Positions 28,025 to 38,330 of a stretch of 50,736 nucleotides of DNA are shown one piece after another. Made by a program: the position numbers and the translations under genes. Position 1 is the stretch's first letter. The number at the start of each line of letters is the position of its first letter. The notes below the pieces were generated by a model. That model saw only the letters and a program-made list of their open reading frames with translations, was not told the DNA's origin and did not search any database. Origin of the DNA: Nitrospirota bacterium (lineage in GTDB: Bacteria; Nitrospirota; Nitrospiria; 2-01-FULL-66-17); NCBI GenBank assembly GCA_040757335.1, contig JBFLXB010000029.1:1-50736 (forward strand). The letters run 5' to 3'.

Positions 28025-29089
28025 ATGGATCCCACCACGCTTCGCCAAATTGCGATCTCGGCCGCCGTGTTTGCGGCGGTGACCGGAGGCGCGTTGTTCG
28101 CGCGGCGCCTGCTGCTCTCGCTCTTCCGGCGGTGGGCGGCCAAGACCGAGACGGCGCTGGACGACGTGCTGCTCAGCGTGATTCGTGGGCCGTCGATCTT
28201 CTGGGCCATTGCGTTGGGCCTGTACGTGGGCATCGGCACGTCCGTGCTCCCGCCGCGGATGGTCCAGCTCTCGTTTTGGGGGCTCCACGCGCTGGTGATC
28301 CTGTCCTTCACCTTCGTCGCCGCCAACGTGGCGTCGCACGCGCTGCGGTTCGCCGCCCAACGCGCCGACCTGCCCCTCACCGGCTTGGCGCAAGGGGTGG
28401 TCAAAGGCGTCGTCATTGCGCTGGGCGTTGTGGTCCTCCTCGGCACCCTGGGGGTCTCGATCACGCCGATTTTGACGGCCCTGGGTGTGGGCGGCTTGGC
28501 CGTCGCCCTCGCCCTTCAGGACACGCTGTCCAATTTGTTTGCAGGGATTCACATCCTGATAGAGAAGTCGATCCGCGTGGGGGACTTCATCCGGTTGGAG
28601 AGCGGGGAGGAGGGGTACGTCACCGACATCGGATGGCGGACCACCCGGATTCGTTTATTGCCGAACAACGTGGTGATCATTCCCAACAACAAGCTCGCGC
28701 AGGCCCGCATCGTCAACTTCAACCTCCCGGAAAAGAAGCTGGCGCTCCTCATCCCGATCAGCGTGTCGTATGAAGCGGACGTGGATCTGGTCCAACGGAT
28801 TCTCGTGGAGGAAGCCACACGCGGCATCGGCCAGATTTCCGGCCTCCTGGCCGAACCCGCGCCGTTTGTACGATTCATTCCGGGGTTCGGCCAGTCGTCA
28901 TTGGATTTCACGCTGATTTGCCACGTCGGTGAGTTCGTGGACCAGTTCCTGGTCCAACACGAGCTGCGGCTGCGGGTTCTCAAACGCTTTCGGGACGAGG
29001 GCGTGGCGATCCCGTTCCCGTCGAGGACCGTCTACGTGCACGGGGAGTCCGCGCTCTCCGCGTCGACTCCGGGAAAGGACGGCGCATGA
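28025..29089 (+). CDS. mscS: MscS-family mechanosensitive channel
   Basis: 354 aa. Transmembrane helices at about 5-25, 58-76, 84-105 and 125-150 precede the pore helix TM3, ALGVGGLAVALALQDTLSNL (Gly/Ala-rich, as in MscS). The beta domain follows (IEKSIRVGDFIRLESGEEG, VTDIGWRTTRIRLLPNNVVI, PNNKL), then a mixed alpha-beta C-terminus. The channel would vent solutes on osmotic downshift. It overlaps the next gene by ATGA, so channel and trehalose-6-phosphate synthase are translationally coupled. The paired function suggests an osmotic response unit. Confidence 0.93.
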   Translation: MDPTTLRQIAISAAVFAAVTGGALFARRLLLSLFRRWAAKTETALDDVLLSVIRGPSIFWAIALGLYVGIGTSVLPPRMVQLSFWGLHALVILSFTFVAANVASHALRFAAQRADLPLTGLAQGVVKGVVIALGVVVLLGTLGVSITPILTALGVGGLAVALALQDTLSNLFAGIHILIEKSIRVGDFIRLESGEEGYVTDIGWRTTRIRLLPNNVVIIPNNKLAQARIVNFNLPEKKLALLIPISVSYEADVDLVQRILVEEATRGIGQISGLLAEPAPFVRFIPGFGQSSLDFTLICHVGEFVDQFLVQHELRLRVLKRFRDEGVAIPFPSRTVYVHGESALSASTPGKDGA

Positions 29090-31323
29090 AGATCTCCCTG
29101 CGTCTGATCGTCTCGCTGGTGGTGGTCCTGACGGCCGCGATTGCGTTGTTCACGTTGAGCCAGACGCGGCAGGAATACGCCCGTTCGACCAACGAACTTC
29201 TGCGGCGCGCCCAGCTCTTGGGCGAGGGCCTTCAAGAAGCCGCGGCGCCCGCGCTCGCGGCCCAGAACGCCCGCGCGCTGCAACGCATCGTGGACAAGTT
29301 CGCCAACCGAGAGCGCCTCGCCGGCATCGCGGTGTTCGATCCGGCCGGCGCGACGCTCGCCGTCACGACGAGCCTGCAGGACGTGGCCTCGTTCGTGCGT
29401 CCCCAGACCGTGTTGGAGTCCGATCGCGACCAGGCGCGCCTGATCGAACGCGACGGTCGGACGTTTCACGTGTACGCGCTCCCGTTGACCGACGACGATC
29501 GGGTGCTCGGCGTCTTGGCCGTGGTGCACGACGCAGACCACATCCGCGCAAGGGTCACACAGATCTGGACCGAAAATTTTCTGCGCCTGCTCACCTACGC
29601 GTTCGTGATCGCGGTGACCACGCTGATCGTCGTCCGCTGGAGCATCGAAGGGCCCATTGCCCGGATGGCCGACTGGATGAAACAGCTCCGCCTCGGAAAC
29701 GGCACGGCGGCCAAGCCGCCGATTTCGGGACCGCTCTTCAAGCCCTTGGCGTCCGAGGCCGCTCGCATGGTGAACACCCTCGCCCAAGCCCGGGCTTCGG
29801 CCGAACACGAAGCGCGGCTCCGGCTGACGTCGGAATCGTTGTGGACCGCGGAACGGCTCAAAGAGTTCGTTCGCACCAAACTCCAGGGACGGGCGTTCGT
29901 GCTGGTGTCCAACCGAGAGCCCTACGTTCATACCCGTCGCGGGAAAGCGATCGAGTGGGTGGTCCCGGCCAGCGGCCTGGTGACGGCCCTCGAACCCGTG
30001 ATGCGCGCCTCCGAGGGGCTCTGGGTGGCGCACGGCAGCGGCGACGCCGACGCGCTCACGGTCGACGAGCACGACCGCGTGCGGGTGCCACCCGACGAAC
30101 CCGTGTATACCCTTAAACGCGTGTGGCTGACCAAGGAGGAAGAAGAAGGCTATTATTACGGCTTCGCCAACGAGGGGCTCTGGCCGCTCTGCCACATCGC
30201 CCACACGCGTCCGATTTTCCGGGGCGACGACTGGGCCGCGTACCAAGCCGTGAACGCGAAGTTCGCGGCCGCCGTGCTCAGCGAGATCAAGGAGAGCCCG
30301 GAGCCCGTGGTGCTGATCCAGGACTATCACTTCGCCTTGCTGCCTCGACTGATCAAGACCGCTCGTCCCGACGCGCGGGTCGGGTTGTTTTGGCACATCC
30401 CCTGGCCCAACCCCGAAGCCATGGCGATCTGTCCCTGGCAGCGGGACATCCTCCACGGGATGTTGGGCGCCGACCTCATCGGGTTTCACATCCAATTCCA
30501 CTGCAACAACTTCCTCGACACGGTGGACCGCGCGCTGGAGTGTCGGATCGACCGGGAGCGTTTCTCCGTCACCCGTGAGCAACAGACCACCCTCGTCCGT
30601 CCGTACCCCATCAGCGTGGCGCCGTGGTTCGAACCCGATCCCGGACCGCAGGCCCGCGAGGCGCTGCTCAAGGAACACGGGGTGTCGCCCACGGTGCGGA
30701 TCGGCGTGGGCGTGGACCGGCTGGATTACACCAAGGGGATCGTCGAACGATTCCGCGGCATCGAGCGGTTTTTCGACAAGTACCCCGACTTCAGGGAGCA
30801 GTTCACGTTCGTGGAGTTGGGTGCGCCGAGTCGTACACATATCCCCCGTTACCACGACTTGGTCAGCGAGATCGACGCCGAAGCCGAGCGGATCTCGTGG
30901 CGGTTCCGCACGAAAACCTGGACCCCGCTCATCTTCCTGAAACAACACCATACCCATCACGACATTCTCAGATGGTATCGCGCCGCGGATCTGTGCCTGG
31001 TGACGTCGCTGCACGACGGGATGAACCTGGTGGCCAAGGAGTACGTCGGTGCCCGCAGCGATGGGACGGGCGCGCTCATCCTCAGCCCCTTTACCGGCGC
31101 GGCGCGCGAGCTGACGGACGCGCTCATCGTCAACCCGTACGACACCGAACAGATGGCCGACGCCATCCGTTACGCGCTGGGGATGCCGTCGGAAGAAGAG
31201 CGTCGTCGGATGGCGAACATGCGCGAGCAGATCCGTTCAGCCAACATCTATCGGTGGGCCGCAGCCCTGGTGGCCGACGTCGCCGAGGTCCGCGTGGCGT
31301 CTCCGGAACCGTTCGGCGCGTGA
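29086..31323 (+). CDS. Membrane sensor (HAMP) fused to trehalose-6-phosphate synthase
   Basis: 745 aa. The N-terminal 260 residues resemble a chemoreceptor or histidine kinase input: TM1 about 8-24, an extracytoplasmic sensor about 26-165 (IAVFDPAGATLAVTTSLQDV is PAS/Cache-like), TM2 about 166-184 and a HAMP-like linker about 185-262. Residues about 268-735 are a GT20 trehalose-6-phosphate synthase, which joins UDP-glucose and glucose-6-phosphate. Visible sites: LVSNREP (273-279), WHIPWP (436-441), VDRLDYTKGI (543-552, catalytic Arg/Lys) and HDGMNLVAKE (643-652). E. coli OtsA is about 474 aa and soluble, so the input half is an addition. No trehalose-6-phosphate phosphatase is in the window. 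The fusion suggests direct membrane control of synthesis (inference). Confidence 0.93.
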   Translation: MKISLRLIVSLVVVLTAAIALFTLSQTRQEYARSTNELLRRAQLLGEGLQEAAAPALAAQNARALQRIVDKFANRERLAGIAVFDPAGATLAVTTSLQDVASFVRPQTVLESDRDQARLIERDGRTFHVYALPLTDDDRVLGVLAVVHDADHIRARVTQIWTENFLRLLTYAFVIAVTTLIVVRWSIEGPIARMADWMKQLRLGNGTAAKPPISGPLFKPLASEAARMVNTLAQARASAEHEARLRLTSESLWTAERLKEFVRTKLQGRAFVLVSNREPYVHTRRGKAIEWVVPASGLVTALEPVMRASEGLWVAHGSGDADALTVDEHDRVRVPPDEPVYTLKRVWLTKEEEEGYYYGFANEGLWPLCHIAHTRPIFRGDDWAAYQAVNAKFAAAVLSEIKESPEPVVLIQDYHFALLPRLIKTARPDARVGLFWHIPWPNPEAMAICPWQRDILHGMLGADLIGFHIQFHCNNFLDTVDRALECRIDRERFSVTREQQTTLVRPYPISVAPWFEPDPGPQAREALLKEHGVSPTVRIGVGVDRLDYTKGIVERFRGIERFFDKYPDFREQFTFVELGAPSRTHIPRYHDLVSEIDAEAERISWRFRTKTWTPLIFLKQHHTHHDILRWYRAADLCLVTSLHDGMNLVAKEYVGARSDGTGALILSPFTGAARELTDALIVNPYDTEQMADAIRYALGMPSEEERRRMANMREQIRSANIYRWAAALVADVAEVRVASPEPFGA

Positions 31324-31410
31324 CCGCCTCACCGGCACGGCCGACGTGCACGCCCTGCTGGCGCGCTGGCTGCAACTGATCGAGGATCGGACGACCAGCT
31401 CACATTCCCT

Positions 31411-31440
31411 TTGACACCGGTCGATCACCGCGCGTAGACT
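31411..31440 (+). promoter_or_regulatory. Promoter of the Nudix gene
   Basis: TTGACA (31411-31416), 18 bp, TAGACT (31435-31440); transcription would begin about 16 nt before the GTG start. Confidence 0.6.
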
Positions 31441-31462
31441 GGCGTGGCCGGTCGACGGCAGC

Positions 31463-31909
31463 GTGGACACTAGACACCAGACATCCGCAGGGGGGATCGT
31501 GTTCCGGCGCAACGACGGCCGCGTCGAGGTGGCCTTGATCGCCCGGACGAGTCCCGCAAAGCGACGGATCTGGGCGCTTCCCAAAGGGTGGGTCGAACCG
31601 GGCGAGACCATCGAAGACGCCGCGCTGCGCGAAATTCGCGAGGAAACCGGCCTGACCGGCCGCCTGCTGGATCCCCTCGGGCAGATCGAATATTCGTTTT
31701 ACTCCCCCAGAGACCACACCAGGATTCACAAAACCGTCCACTTCTTCCTCGTCGAATACCTCGGCGGAGATACCGCGGACCACGACCACGAGGTGGAAGA
31801 GGCTCGCTGGTGGCCGCTGGACGAAGCCCTGGCGCAGATGACCTACGAAAGCGAGCGCCGGGTGATGGCACAGGCCAGGGATCGACTGCTGACGTCCCAC
31901 GCGACGTGA
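31463..31909 (+). CDS. Nudix hydrolase
   Basis: 148 aa. Hydrolyses a nucleoside diphosphate linked to another group. The Nudix box is GWVEPGETIEDAALREIREE followed by TGL (about residues 41-63), matching GX5EX7REUXEEXGU. TSAGGIVFRRNDGRVEVALI with PKGW resembles the diadenosine polyphosphate hydrolase/MutT-like subgroup, but the substrate cannot be fixed. GTG start; the stop overlaps the next gene's GTG. Confidence 0.93.
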   Translation: MDTRHQTSAGGIVFRRNDGRVEVALIARTSPAKRRIWALPKGWVEPGETIEDAALREIREETGLTGRLLDPLGQIEYSFYSPRDHTRIHKTVHFFLVEYLGGDTADHDHEVEEARWWPLDEALAQMTYESERRVMAQARDRLLTSHAT

Positions 31910-32664
31910 GCACCCGCAACGTCACCGAATTGCCGCTCACGTATTCCGCCATGCTCCGCGGCCGGCCGGTCACGTATCGAGTGGTGGTCAGTCACCGGGC
32001 CCGCTCCTGGCGTCTGTCGATCCATCCCCACACCGGCTTGTCGATCATCCTGCCGGCACGATCCCGCCTTACGGTCCACGAGCTGCTCGATGCCCACGCC
32101 GATTGGATCCACCGCGGCCTCGACCGAGCGGCTCGCCGCCCGCTTCCCCGACGAACGCCGCTGGCCGATCGCAGTCCGCTTCCGTACCTGGGCACGGTCC
32201 TCCGCCTGGAGATCGATCGGCATCTCAACGGCCCGCCACGGCTGGAGTCGGAGCGCGGTATCCTGCGGGTCGGCACCCACGGCCCTCGTCGACTGGTGCA
32301 GGAGGTGGAGGCGTGGTACCGACAACGGGCCGACGCCCTCTTTCCGGAGCGACTGTGCGTCCTCAACGCGACGTTGGGGTTTCGCTTCGCCCGGGTGACG
32401 ATCCGCGATCAACGCACGCGCTGGGGCAGTTGCTCCACGGCCGGCAACCTCGCGTTCAATTGGCGTCTGCTCCTGGCGCCGCTCGCCATCGTGGATTCGG
32501 TGGTCGCTCACGAGCTCACCCATCTGGTGGATCCGAGCCACGCCCCGAGTTTTTGGCGCCGGCTCGCGGTGATCGACCCCGCCTACCGGGAGCACCGCAC
32601 GTGGTTGCGACAGTACGGCTCCTGGTTATCGCTCGGATGTGAACCCCCTCCCGCGCTCCCCTGA
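31906..32664 (+). CDS. YgjP/DUF45-type metal-dependent protease-like protein
   Basis: 252 aa from the GTG at 31906, overlapping the Nudix stop by 3 bp. TIRDQRTRWGSCSTAGNLAF is the conserved block of the family and VVAHELTHLVDPSHAPSFW holds the HExxH zinc site with the third His ten residues on. Proteins of this type (YgjP, SprT-like) are zinc metallohydrolases; the substrate is not known. The frame is open upstream inside the Nudix gene, but the coupling and the family start argue for the GTG. Confidence 0.88.
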   Translation: MSTRNVTELPLTYSAMLRGRPVTYRVVVSHRARSWRLSIHPHTGLSIILPARSRLTVHELLDAHADWIHRGLDRAARRPLPRRTPLADRSPLPYLGTVLRLEIDRHLNGPPRLESERGILRVGTHGPRRLVQEVEAWYRQRADALFPERLCVLNATLGFRFARVTIRDQRTRWGSCSTAGNLAFNWRLLLAPLAIVDSVVAHELTHLVDPSHAPSFWRRLAVIDPAYREHRTWLRQYGSWLSLGCEPPPALP

Positions 32665-32822
32665 AGGGGCACGGCAAGCCCGTTCCTTGCGCCTTGCTGC
32701 CGGGCGCTTCAAAACCGTCGGGGCGTTTCCCCTGTGCAGGAAAACACTGGGCCTCGCAAGGGCTTCTTTCAGCCCTAGAGCCGCTTGCCGGGGTCATTGG
32801 AGTGTTGTTAAGCTCGACCGAC

Positions 32823-35195
32823 ATGAAGCCAACCCTTCCGCCCGGCCTTGAGCTCGAACGACGGACCCAGATCCTGATCGAGTGGCCGGTTCTCTTGACC
32901 CGGCTCGCCGAATATGCCGTCACCCCGATGGGCAAAGAGTCCTGCGCCACGCTGCGCGGGACCAGCGACGCGTCGGCTGCAGCCGACGCGTATGAGGACG
33001 TGCGCGAATGGTCGAGGCTTCACGATCGCGGCGGCGATCTCCCGATGGCCGCGGATTGTGATCCCCGTGCCGCGCTGCGCGCCGCGATCCCGGGGGGACT
33101 GCTCAACGCCGAGCTGTGCCGCGACATCGCCGTGGTCCTGGATGAGGCCCGCGACGTCCGGCGAGCCGTCGCGCGGCACCCGGACCTGCCGCGGCTGACC
33201 GCCCGCGCCGAAGCGCTCGACGAGGTGCCCGCGGTTCGGCGTGAGTTGGCGGAGGCGATCGATCCGCAGGGCCGGCTGCGGGAGTCGGCCACGCCGGAAC
33301 TCCTGCGCCTCCGGCGGGAGGTGGACCGCCAGCGTCAGGCCATGATCGAGCGCGTCGGCGAGTTGGCGCGGGCGCCCCAATACGAGCCGTGGCTGCAGGA
33401 CACCTTTGTCACGCAGCGCGAGGACCGGTACGTGCTCCCGGTCAAAATCGAGCACCGCACAAAAGTCTCCGGAATCGTCCACGACCTGTCGGCGACCGGC
33501 GCCACGGTCTTCATTGAACCCGAGGAACTGGTCGCGGCGAACAACGACCTCAAGTGGGCGGAGATGGCGGTTGCCCAGGAGATCGAGCGCATCTTCCGGC
33601 GCCTGACCGACCTCATCGCCGCCCACCGCGCGAGGATCGAGGCCAACGTGGAGATCCTCACCCAGTGCGACGTCATCCAGGCCAAAGGTCGGCTCGGTGC
33701 GGCGTATCGCGGATCCATCCCGGTCGTGTCTCGAAGCGGGGCGATCGCGTGGCGCGGGCTGCGCCATCCGTTGCTCGCCCTCCGCGGTTCAGCGGTGGTG
33801 GCCAACGACGTGCTGTTGGACCCCACGGTCCGCGCCCTGGTGATCTCCGGTCCCAACACCGGCGGGAAAACCGTGCTCCTCAAAGCCATGGGACTGGCGG
33901 CGCTCATGACGCGCGCCGGTATTCCGTTGCCCTGCGACCCCGAGTCCGCCTCGCCGGTGTTCCCCGCGGTGCTGATGGATGCGGGCGACGAACAAGACCT
34001 GGCCCGGGATCTGTCCACGTTTGCCGCACACATCCGGGTGATCTCCGCCCTCCTGGCCGCTGCGCCGGGCGGAGCGCTGATCCTGCTGGATGAGGTCGCC
34101 ACCGCCACGGACCCTGAAGAAGGCGCCGCCCTCGCCCAGGCCCTGGTCGAGGCGCTCACGGCGCGGGGAGCGCTGACCGTGGTCACGACCCACTACGCCG
34201 CGCTCAAAGCGTGGGCCGCCGACGAGCGCAGCTCGGGGGCCCGCGTCAGCGCGGGCATGGGATACGACGTGGACGCCATGGCGCCGACGTACCGGCTCTC
34301 GCTCGGCCGGCCCGGAGCCAGCCTGGGTTTGGAGGTGGCCGCCCGTTTGGGTCTCCCGGCGTCGATTTTGGACCGCGCGAAAGCATTGGTAGCTCCGCAG
34401 GCCGCAGCCCTGGCCGGAGCGATCGCGTCGCTCGATCGCGAACGCCGAGCCGTCGAAGAGCTCAGGATGCGCCTGAACGCGCTGGAGGTCTCCACGCGCG
34501 ACGCGGCCCTGCGCCAGGACGCGGCAGCAGCGGCGCTGGAACGCGAGCGCGACGAGTTCGCCCGGAGCAAGCGCACCAGGCTCGCTGCCGAAGTTCGCCG
34601 CGCCAAAGCCGACCTCGATGCCGTCCTGGACGAGGCCCGTCGGGAGTCCGACCCGCGAACGATTCGCGCGCTCAAGGCCCGGATCGACGCCGTGACCGCG
34701 TCGATCGAACCCGCCGCTGCGGCGCCCGAGACCGCGAGGCCTCCCGAACTCGAGGCCGGAGCAATGGTCCGGGTGGCGTCGCTCGGCACCGACGGCGTCC
34801 TGCTCGACGCCACCCGCGGGCGCCGGCGCGTGCGCGTGCGCGTGGGAGACCGCGAGGTCTCGGTTTCGACCAGCCAGCTCCGACCAGGGCCCGCCGTGGT
34901 GAAGGAGTCGGAGACCCGTTCGGGAAACGGTGAACGAACCGTGGCCGCGCCGGGCCCGGAAACGCTCAACGTGATCGGCGCGCGCGTGGACGAGGCGTTG
35001 GAGCGCATCGATCGCGCGCTGGATCAAGCCGCGGCTGCGGGCGCTACGCGGCTGCGCGTCCTTCACGGCCACGGCACCGGACGACTCAAGAGCGCGATCC
35101 GCACCCACCTCGCCACGTCCCCGTACGTGGAGTCGCACCGGCCCGGCGAGGACGTCGAGGGCGGCGACGCCGCGACGATCGTGGTCTTGAAGTAA
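32823..35195 (+). CDS. mutS2: Endonuclease/ATPase MutS2
   Basis: 790 aa from the ATG at 32823 (MKPTLPPGLELERRTQILIE). MutS-like core and clamp at about 1-320, Walker A GPNTGGKT (343-350), Walker B LILLDEVATATDP (about 419-431), a long coiled-coil linker (about 520-640) and a C-terminal Smr domain (about 712-790) with LRVLHGHGTGRLK. MutS2 suppresses homologous recombination or rescues collided ribosomes in different species. It lacks the mismatch-recognition domain, unlike MutS. uvrA follows. Confidence 0.95.
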   Translation: MKPTLPPGLELERRTQILIEWPVLLTRLAEYAVTPMGKESCATLRGTSDASAAADAYEDVREWSRLHDRGGDLPMAADCDPRAALRAAIPGGLLNAELCRDIAVVLDEARDVRRAVARHPDLPRLTARAEALDEVPAVRRELAEAIDPQGRLRESATPELLRLRREVDRQRQAMIERVGELARAPQYEPWLQDTFVTQREDRYVLPVKIEHRTKVSGIVHDLSATGATVFIEPEELVAANNDLKWAEMAVAQEIERIFRRLTDLIAAHRARIEANVEILTQCDVIQAKGRLGAAYRGSIPVVSRSGAIAWRGLRHPLLALRGSAVVANDVLLDPTVRALVISGPNTGGKTVLLKAMGLAALMTRAGIPLPCDPESASPVFPAVLMDAGDEQDLARDLSTFAAHIRVISALLAAAPGGALILLDEVATATDPEEGAALAQALVEALTARGALTVVTTHYAALKAWAADERSSGARVSAGMGYDVDAMAPTYRLSLGRPGASLGLEVAARLGLPASILDRAKALVAPQAAALAGAIASLDRERRAVEELRMRLNALEVSTRDAALRQDAAAAALERERDEFARSKRTRLAAEVRRAKADLDAVLDEARRESDPRTIRALKARIDAVTASIEPAAAAPETARPPELEAGAMVRVASLGTDGVLLDATRGRRRVRVRVGDREVSVSTSQLRPGPAVVKESETRSGNGERTVAAPGPETLNVIGARVDEALERIDRALDQAAAAGATRLRVLHGHGTGRLKSAIRTHLATSPYVESHRPGEDVEGGDAATIVVLK

Positions 35196-35311
35196 CGCAT
35201 CGCCGTCCACACCCGCTGTAGTCCGCGGGGCCGCCGCTGTGTTACGATCTGGAGCGTGAATTCGTCTCGTTGGGGCGTTCACCTGAGCGCCCCAAACGTG
35301 TTTCTGGGAGC

Positions 35312-38161
35312 ATGCTGAAGAACTCCATCATCATCAAAGGCGCCCGCGAGCACAATCTCAAAAACCTCGACCTGACGATCCCGCGCGACCGATTGGTGGT
35401 GATCACCGGGTTGTCGGGCTCCGGCAAATCCTCGCTCGCGTTCGACACCATTTTCGCTGAGGGGCAACGCCGCTACGTGGAGTCGCTCTCCGCCTATGCG
35501 CGCCAGTTCCTCCAGCAGATGGACAAACCCGACGTGGACTCCATCGAGGGGTTGTCGCCCGCCATTTCCATCGAGCAAAAGACCACGAGCAAGAACCCCC
35601 GCTCCACCGTAGGCACCGTGACCGAGATTTACGACTATTTCCGGCTGCTGTTCGCACGCGTGGGCACGCCCACGTGTCATCGCTGCGGGCGGCCCATCGC
35701 CGCCCAAACCGTGTCGCAGATGGTGGACGCGGTGATGGCGCTCCGCGCGGGCGCCAAGATCCAGGTGCTGGCCCCGATCGTCCGCGGGCGGAAAGGTGAA
35801 TACCGCAAAGAGCTCTCGCGCCTGACGCAGAAGGGCTTCGTGCGCGCCCGGGTCGACGGCGCGTGGGTCCAGCTCGAAGACGTAGTCGAGCTGGACAAGA
35901 AAAAGGCCCACACGATCGACATCGTGGTGGACCGTCTTGCGGTGAAGCCCGGCATCGAGCGGCGCCTGGCCGATTCGCTGGAAGCGGCGTTGCCGTTGGG
36001 CGACGGCGTGGCGATCGTCAACGAGGACGGGAACACGGACCACGTCTTCAGCGAACGCTTGGCGTGCAGCACGTGCGGAGTCAGCTACCCCGAAATCGAG
36101 CCCCGCATCTTCTCGTTCAACAGCCCGCACGGCGCCTGTCCGGCGTGCGACGGGCTGGGCGTCAAGGCGGTCTTCGACCCCGGCCGTGTGGTGCCCAACC
36201 CGTTACTGTCGCTGCGAGACGGCGCGATCCGACCGTGGCTGCGTCGCACCTCCGGCTACTATGACGATCTGCTGGAAGCCGTGGCGCGACACTACGGGTT
36301 CTCGGTCCGCGCCCCGTTCGCCGACCTCTCGCCCGCGCAGCGACAGGTGATCCTGTACGGGTCGGGCGCCGACGCGGTGGAGGGCTGGATCGAAAAAGAC
36401 GGCCGACGCCATCCGGTTCGTCGCCCGTTCGAGGGTGTTATTCCCAATCTGGATCGACGGTATCGTGAGACCGAGTCCACGCTGCTGCGGAGCGAGTTGG
36501 AGGAGTTCATGACCGAGCAGCCCTGCCCGGCGTGTCAGGGCGCCCGGCTCAAACCCGCGAGCCTGGCGGTGAAGGTCGGCGGGTTGTCGATCGCGGAGGT
36601 CACCCGGCTGTCGATTCGAGCGGCCGACCGCTTCTTTCGCGACCTGCGGTTGAACGAGCAGGGCGCCGTCATCGCGCAGCGAGTGCTCAAAGAGATCCGC
36701 GAGCGCCTGGGATTTCTGGTCAACGTCGGGGTCGATTATCTGACGCTGGACCGGGCGGCCGCCACGTTGTCGGGCGGGGAGGGACAGCGCATCCGGCTGG
36801 CCACCCAGATCGGATCGTCGCTCGTGGGAGTGCTCTACATCTTGGACGAGCCGTCGATCGGATTGCACCAGCGCGACAACCAGCGGCTGCTGGCGGCCTT
36901 GCTTCGGCTGCGGGACCTCGGCAATTCGGTCATCGTGGTCGAGCACGACGAGGAGACCATCTTGGCCGCGGATCACGTGATCGACATGGGTCCCGGCGCC
37001 GGGATTCACGGCGGCGCGGTGGTGGCCGAGGGCCCGCCCAAGGCCATCATGGCTCACCCGGGCTCGCTGACCGGGCGATACCTCACCCGCGAGCGGGTGA
37101 TCGCGCTGCCGCCGCGGCTCCGCCCAACGGACCGGTCCCTGACGATCGAAGGAGCCTCCGAACACAACCTCAAAGACCTCACCGTGTCGATCCCCTTGGG
37201 ATTGCTGACGTGCGTGACCGGCGTGTCGGGATCGGGGAAGAGCACCCTGGTGATCGACATCTTGTACAAGACGCTCGCGCGTCGGCTGTACCGGGCGGCG
37301 GAGCGGCCCGGCGCGTGTCGCGCGATTACGGGTGCCGAGGCCCTGGACAAGGTCGTCAACGTGGACCAGTCCCCGATCGGACGCACGCCGCGTTCCAACC
37401 CCGCCACGTACACCGGAGTGTTCGGGTTCATCCGGGATCTCTTCGCCCAGCTGCCGGAGTCCAAGGCGCGCGGATACAAGCCCGGCCGGTATTCGTTCAA
37501 CGTCAAGGGCGGCCGGTGCGAAGCGTGTCAGGGCGACGGCGTCATCAAGATCGAGATGCACTTCTTGCCGGACGTGTATGTGACGTGCGGGGCCTGCCAC
37601 GGCCAGCGGTACAACCGCGAGACCCTCGACGTGCGATACAAGGAGCGGTCGATCGCCGACGTCCTGAACATGACGGTGGAACAGGCGCTGGAGTTCTTCG
37701 CCGCGATCCCGGCCATCAAACACAAACTCGACACGCTGCGCGACGTGGGCCTCGACTACATCCGGTTGGGCCAGGCGGCCACCACCCTGTCGGGGGGCGA
37801 AGCGCAGCGGATCAAACTGTCGAAAGAACTCTCGCGTCGCGCCACCGGCAACACCCTCTACATTCTGGACGAACCGACCACGGGGCTGCATTTCGCCGAC
37901 ATCCAGCGGTTACTGGACGTGTTGAATCGCCTGGTGGAGGCCGGCAACACCGTGGTGGTCATCGAACACAACCTCGATGTGATCCGTAACGCCGACCACG
38001 TGATCGACCTTGGTCCGGAGGGGGGAGACGGAGGCGGCGACGTCGTGGCGGCCGGCACGCCCCACGACGTCTCGCGGGTCGCCCGATCATTTACCGGCCG
38101 ATTCCTCCGCCGCAGCGCCGCCGAGGCATCGCCCGGACGCGTCGCGCGGCAAATTCCCTGA
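35312..38161 (+). CDS. uvrA: Excinuclease ABC subunit A
   Basis: DNA-damage sensor of nucleotide excision repair; a dimeric ABC ATPase that loads UvrB. 949 aa from the ATG at 35312 ([20 protein letters not shown]). Two ABC modules: the first Walker A GLSGSGKS (33-40) with [17 protein letters not shown], the second GVSGSGKST with [16 protein letters not shown]. Zinc-binding cysteine pairs are present ([15 protein letters not shown]...CGACHGQ). [20 protein letters not shown] is a diagnostic UvrA block. Full length. Confidence 0.98.
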   Translation: MLKNSIIIKGAREHNLKNLDLTIPRDRLVVITGLSGSGKSSLAFDTIFAEGQRRYVESLSAYARQFLQQMDKPDVDSIEGLSPAISIEQKTTSKNPRSTVGTVTEIYDYFRLLFARVGTPTCHRCGRPIAAQTVSQMVDAVMALRAGAKIQVLAPIVRGRKGEYRKELSRLTQKGFVRARVDGAWVQLEDVVELDKKKAHTIDIVVDRLAVKPGIERRLADSLEAALPLGDGVAIVNEDGNTDHVFSERLACSTCGVSYPEIEPRIFSFNSPHGACPACDGLGVKAVFDPGRVVPNPLLSLRDGAIRPWLRRTSGYYDDLLEAVARHYGFSVRAPFADLSPAQRQVILYGSGADAVEGWIEKDGRRHPVRRPFEGVIPNLDRRYRETESTLLRSELEEFMTEQPCPACQGARLKPASLAVKVGGLSIAEVTRLSIRAADRFFRDLRLNEQGAVIAQRVLKEIRERLGFLVNVGVDYLTLDRAAATLSGGEGQRIRLATQIGSSLVGVLYILDEPSIGLHQRDNQRLLAALLRLRDLGNSVIVVEHDEETILAADHVIDMGPGAGIHGGAVVAEGPPKAIMAHPGSLTGRYLTRERVIALPPRLRPTDRSLTIEGASEHNLKDLTVSIPLGLLTCVTGVSGSGKSTLVIDILYKTLARRLYRAAERPGACRAITGAEALDKVVNVDQSPIGRTPRSNPATYTGVFGFIRDLFAQLPESKARGYKPGRYSFNVKGGRCEACQGDGVIKIEMHFLPDVYVTCGACHGQRYNRETLDVRYKERSIADVLNMTVEQALEFFAAIPAIKHKLDTLRDVGLDYIRLGQAATTLSGGEAQRIKLSKELSRRATGNTLYILDEPTTGLHFADIQRLLDVLNRLVEAGNTVVVIEHNLDVIRNADHVIDLGPEGGDGGGDVVAAGTPHDVSRVARSFTGRFLRRSAAEASPGRVARQIP

Positions 38162-38245
38162 CACGCCGCCCACCCGCATCGCCCGGTCGAGTGAGGCCCA
38201 CGCCGGCAGGATTGCTTCGTCGCCCCGCTACCCCTTCCGGTTGGC

Positions 38246-38275
38246 TTGCCTCCTGCGAAGCGATCACCCTATAAT
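38246..38275 (+). promoter_or_regulatory. Promoter of hemF
   Basis: TTGCCT (38246-38251), 18 bp, a perfect TATAAT (38270-38275). Transcription from about 38282 gives a leader of nearly 50 nt. Confidence 0.7.
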
Positions 38276-38330
38276 GCGGGCCGTTGTCCGTATCTCGTCT
38301 GGACAAGGGTGAGTGAAGGGTCGGTGCGTG

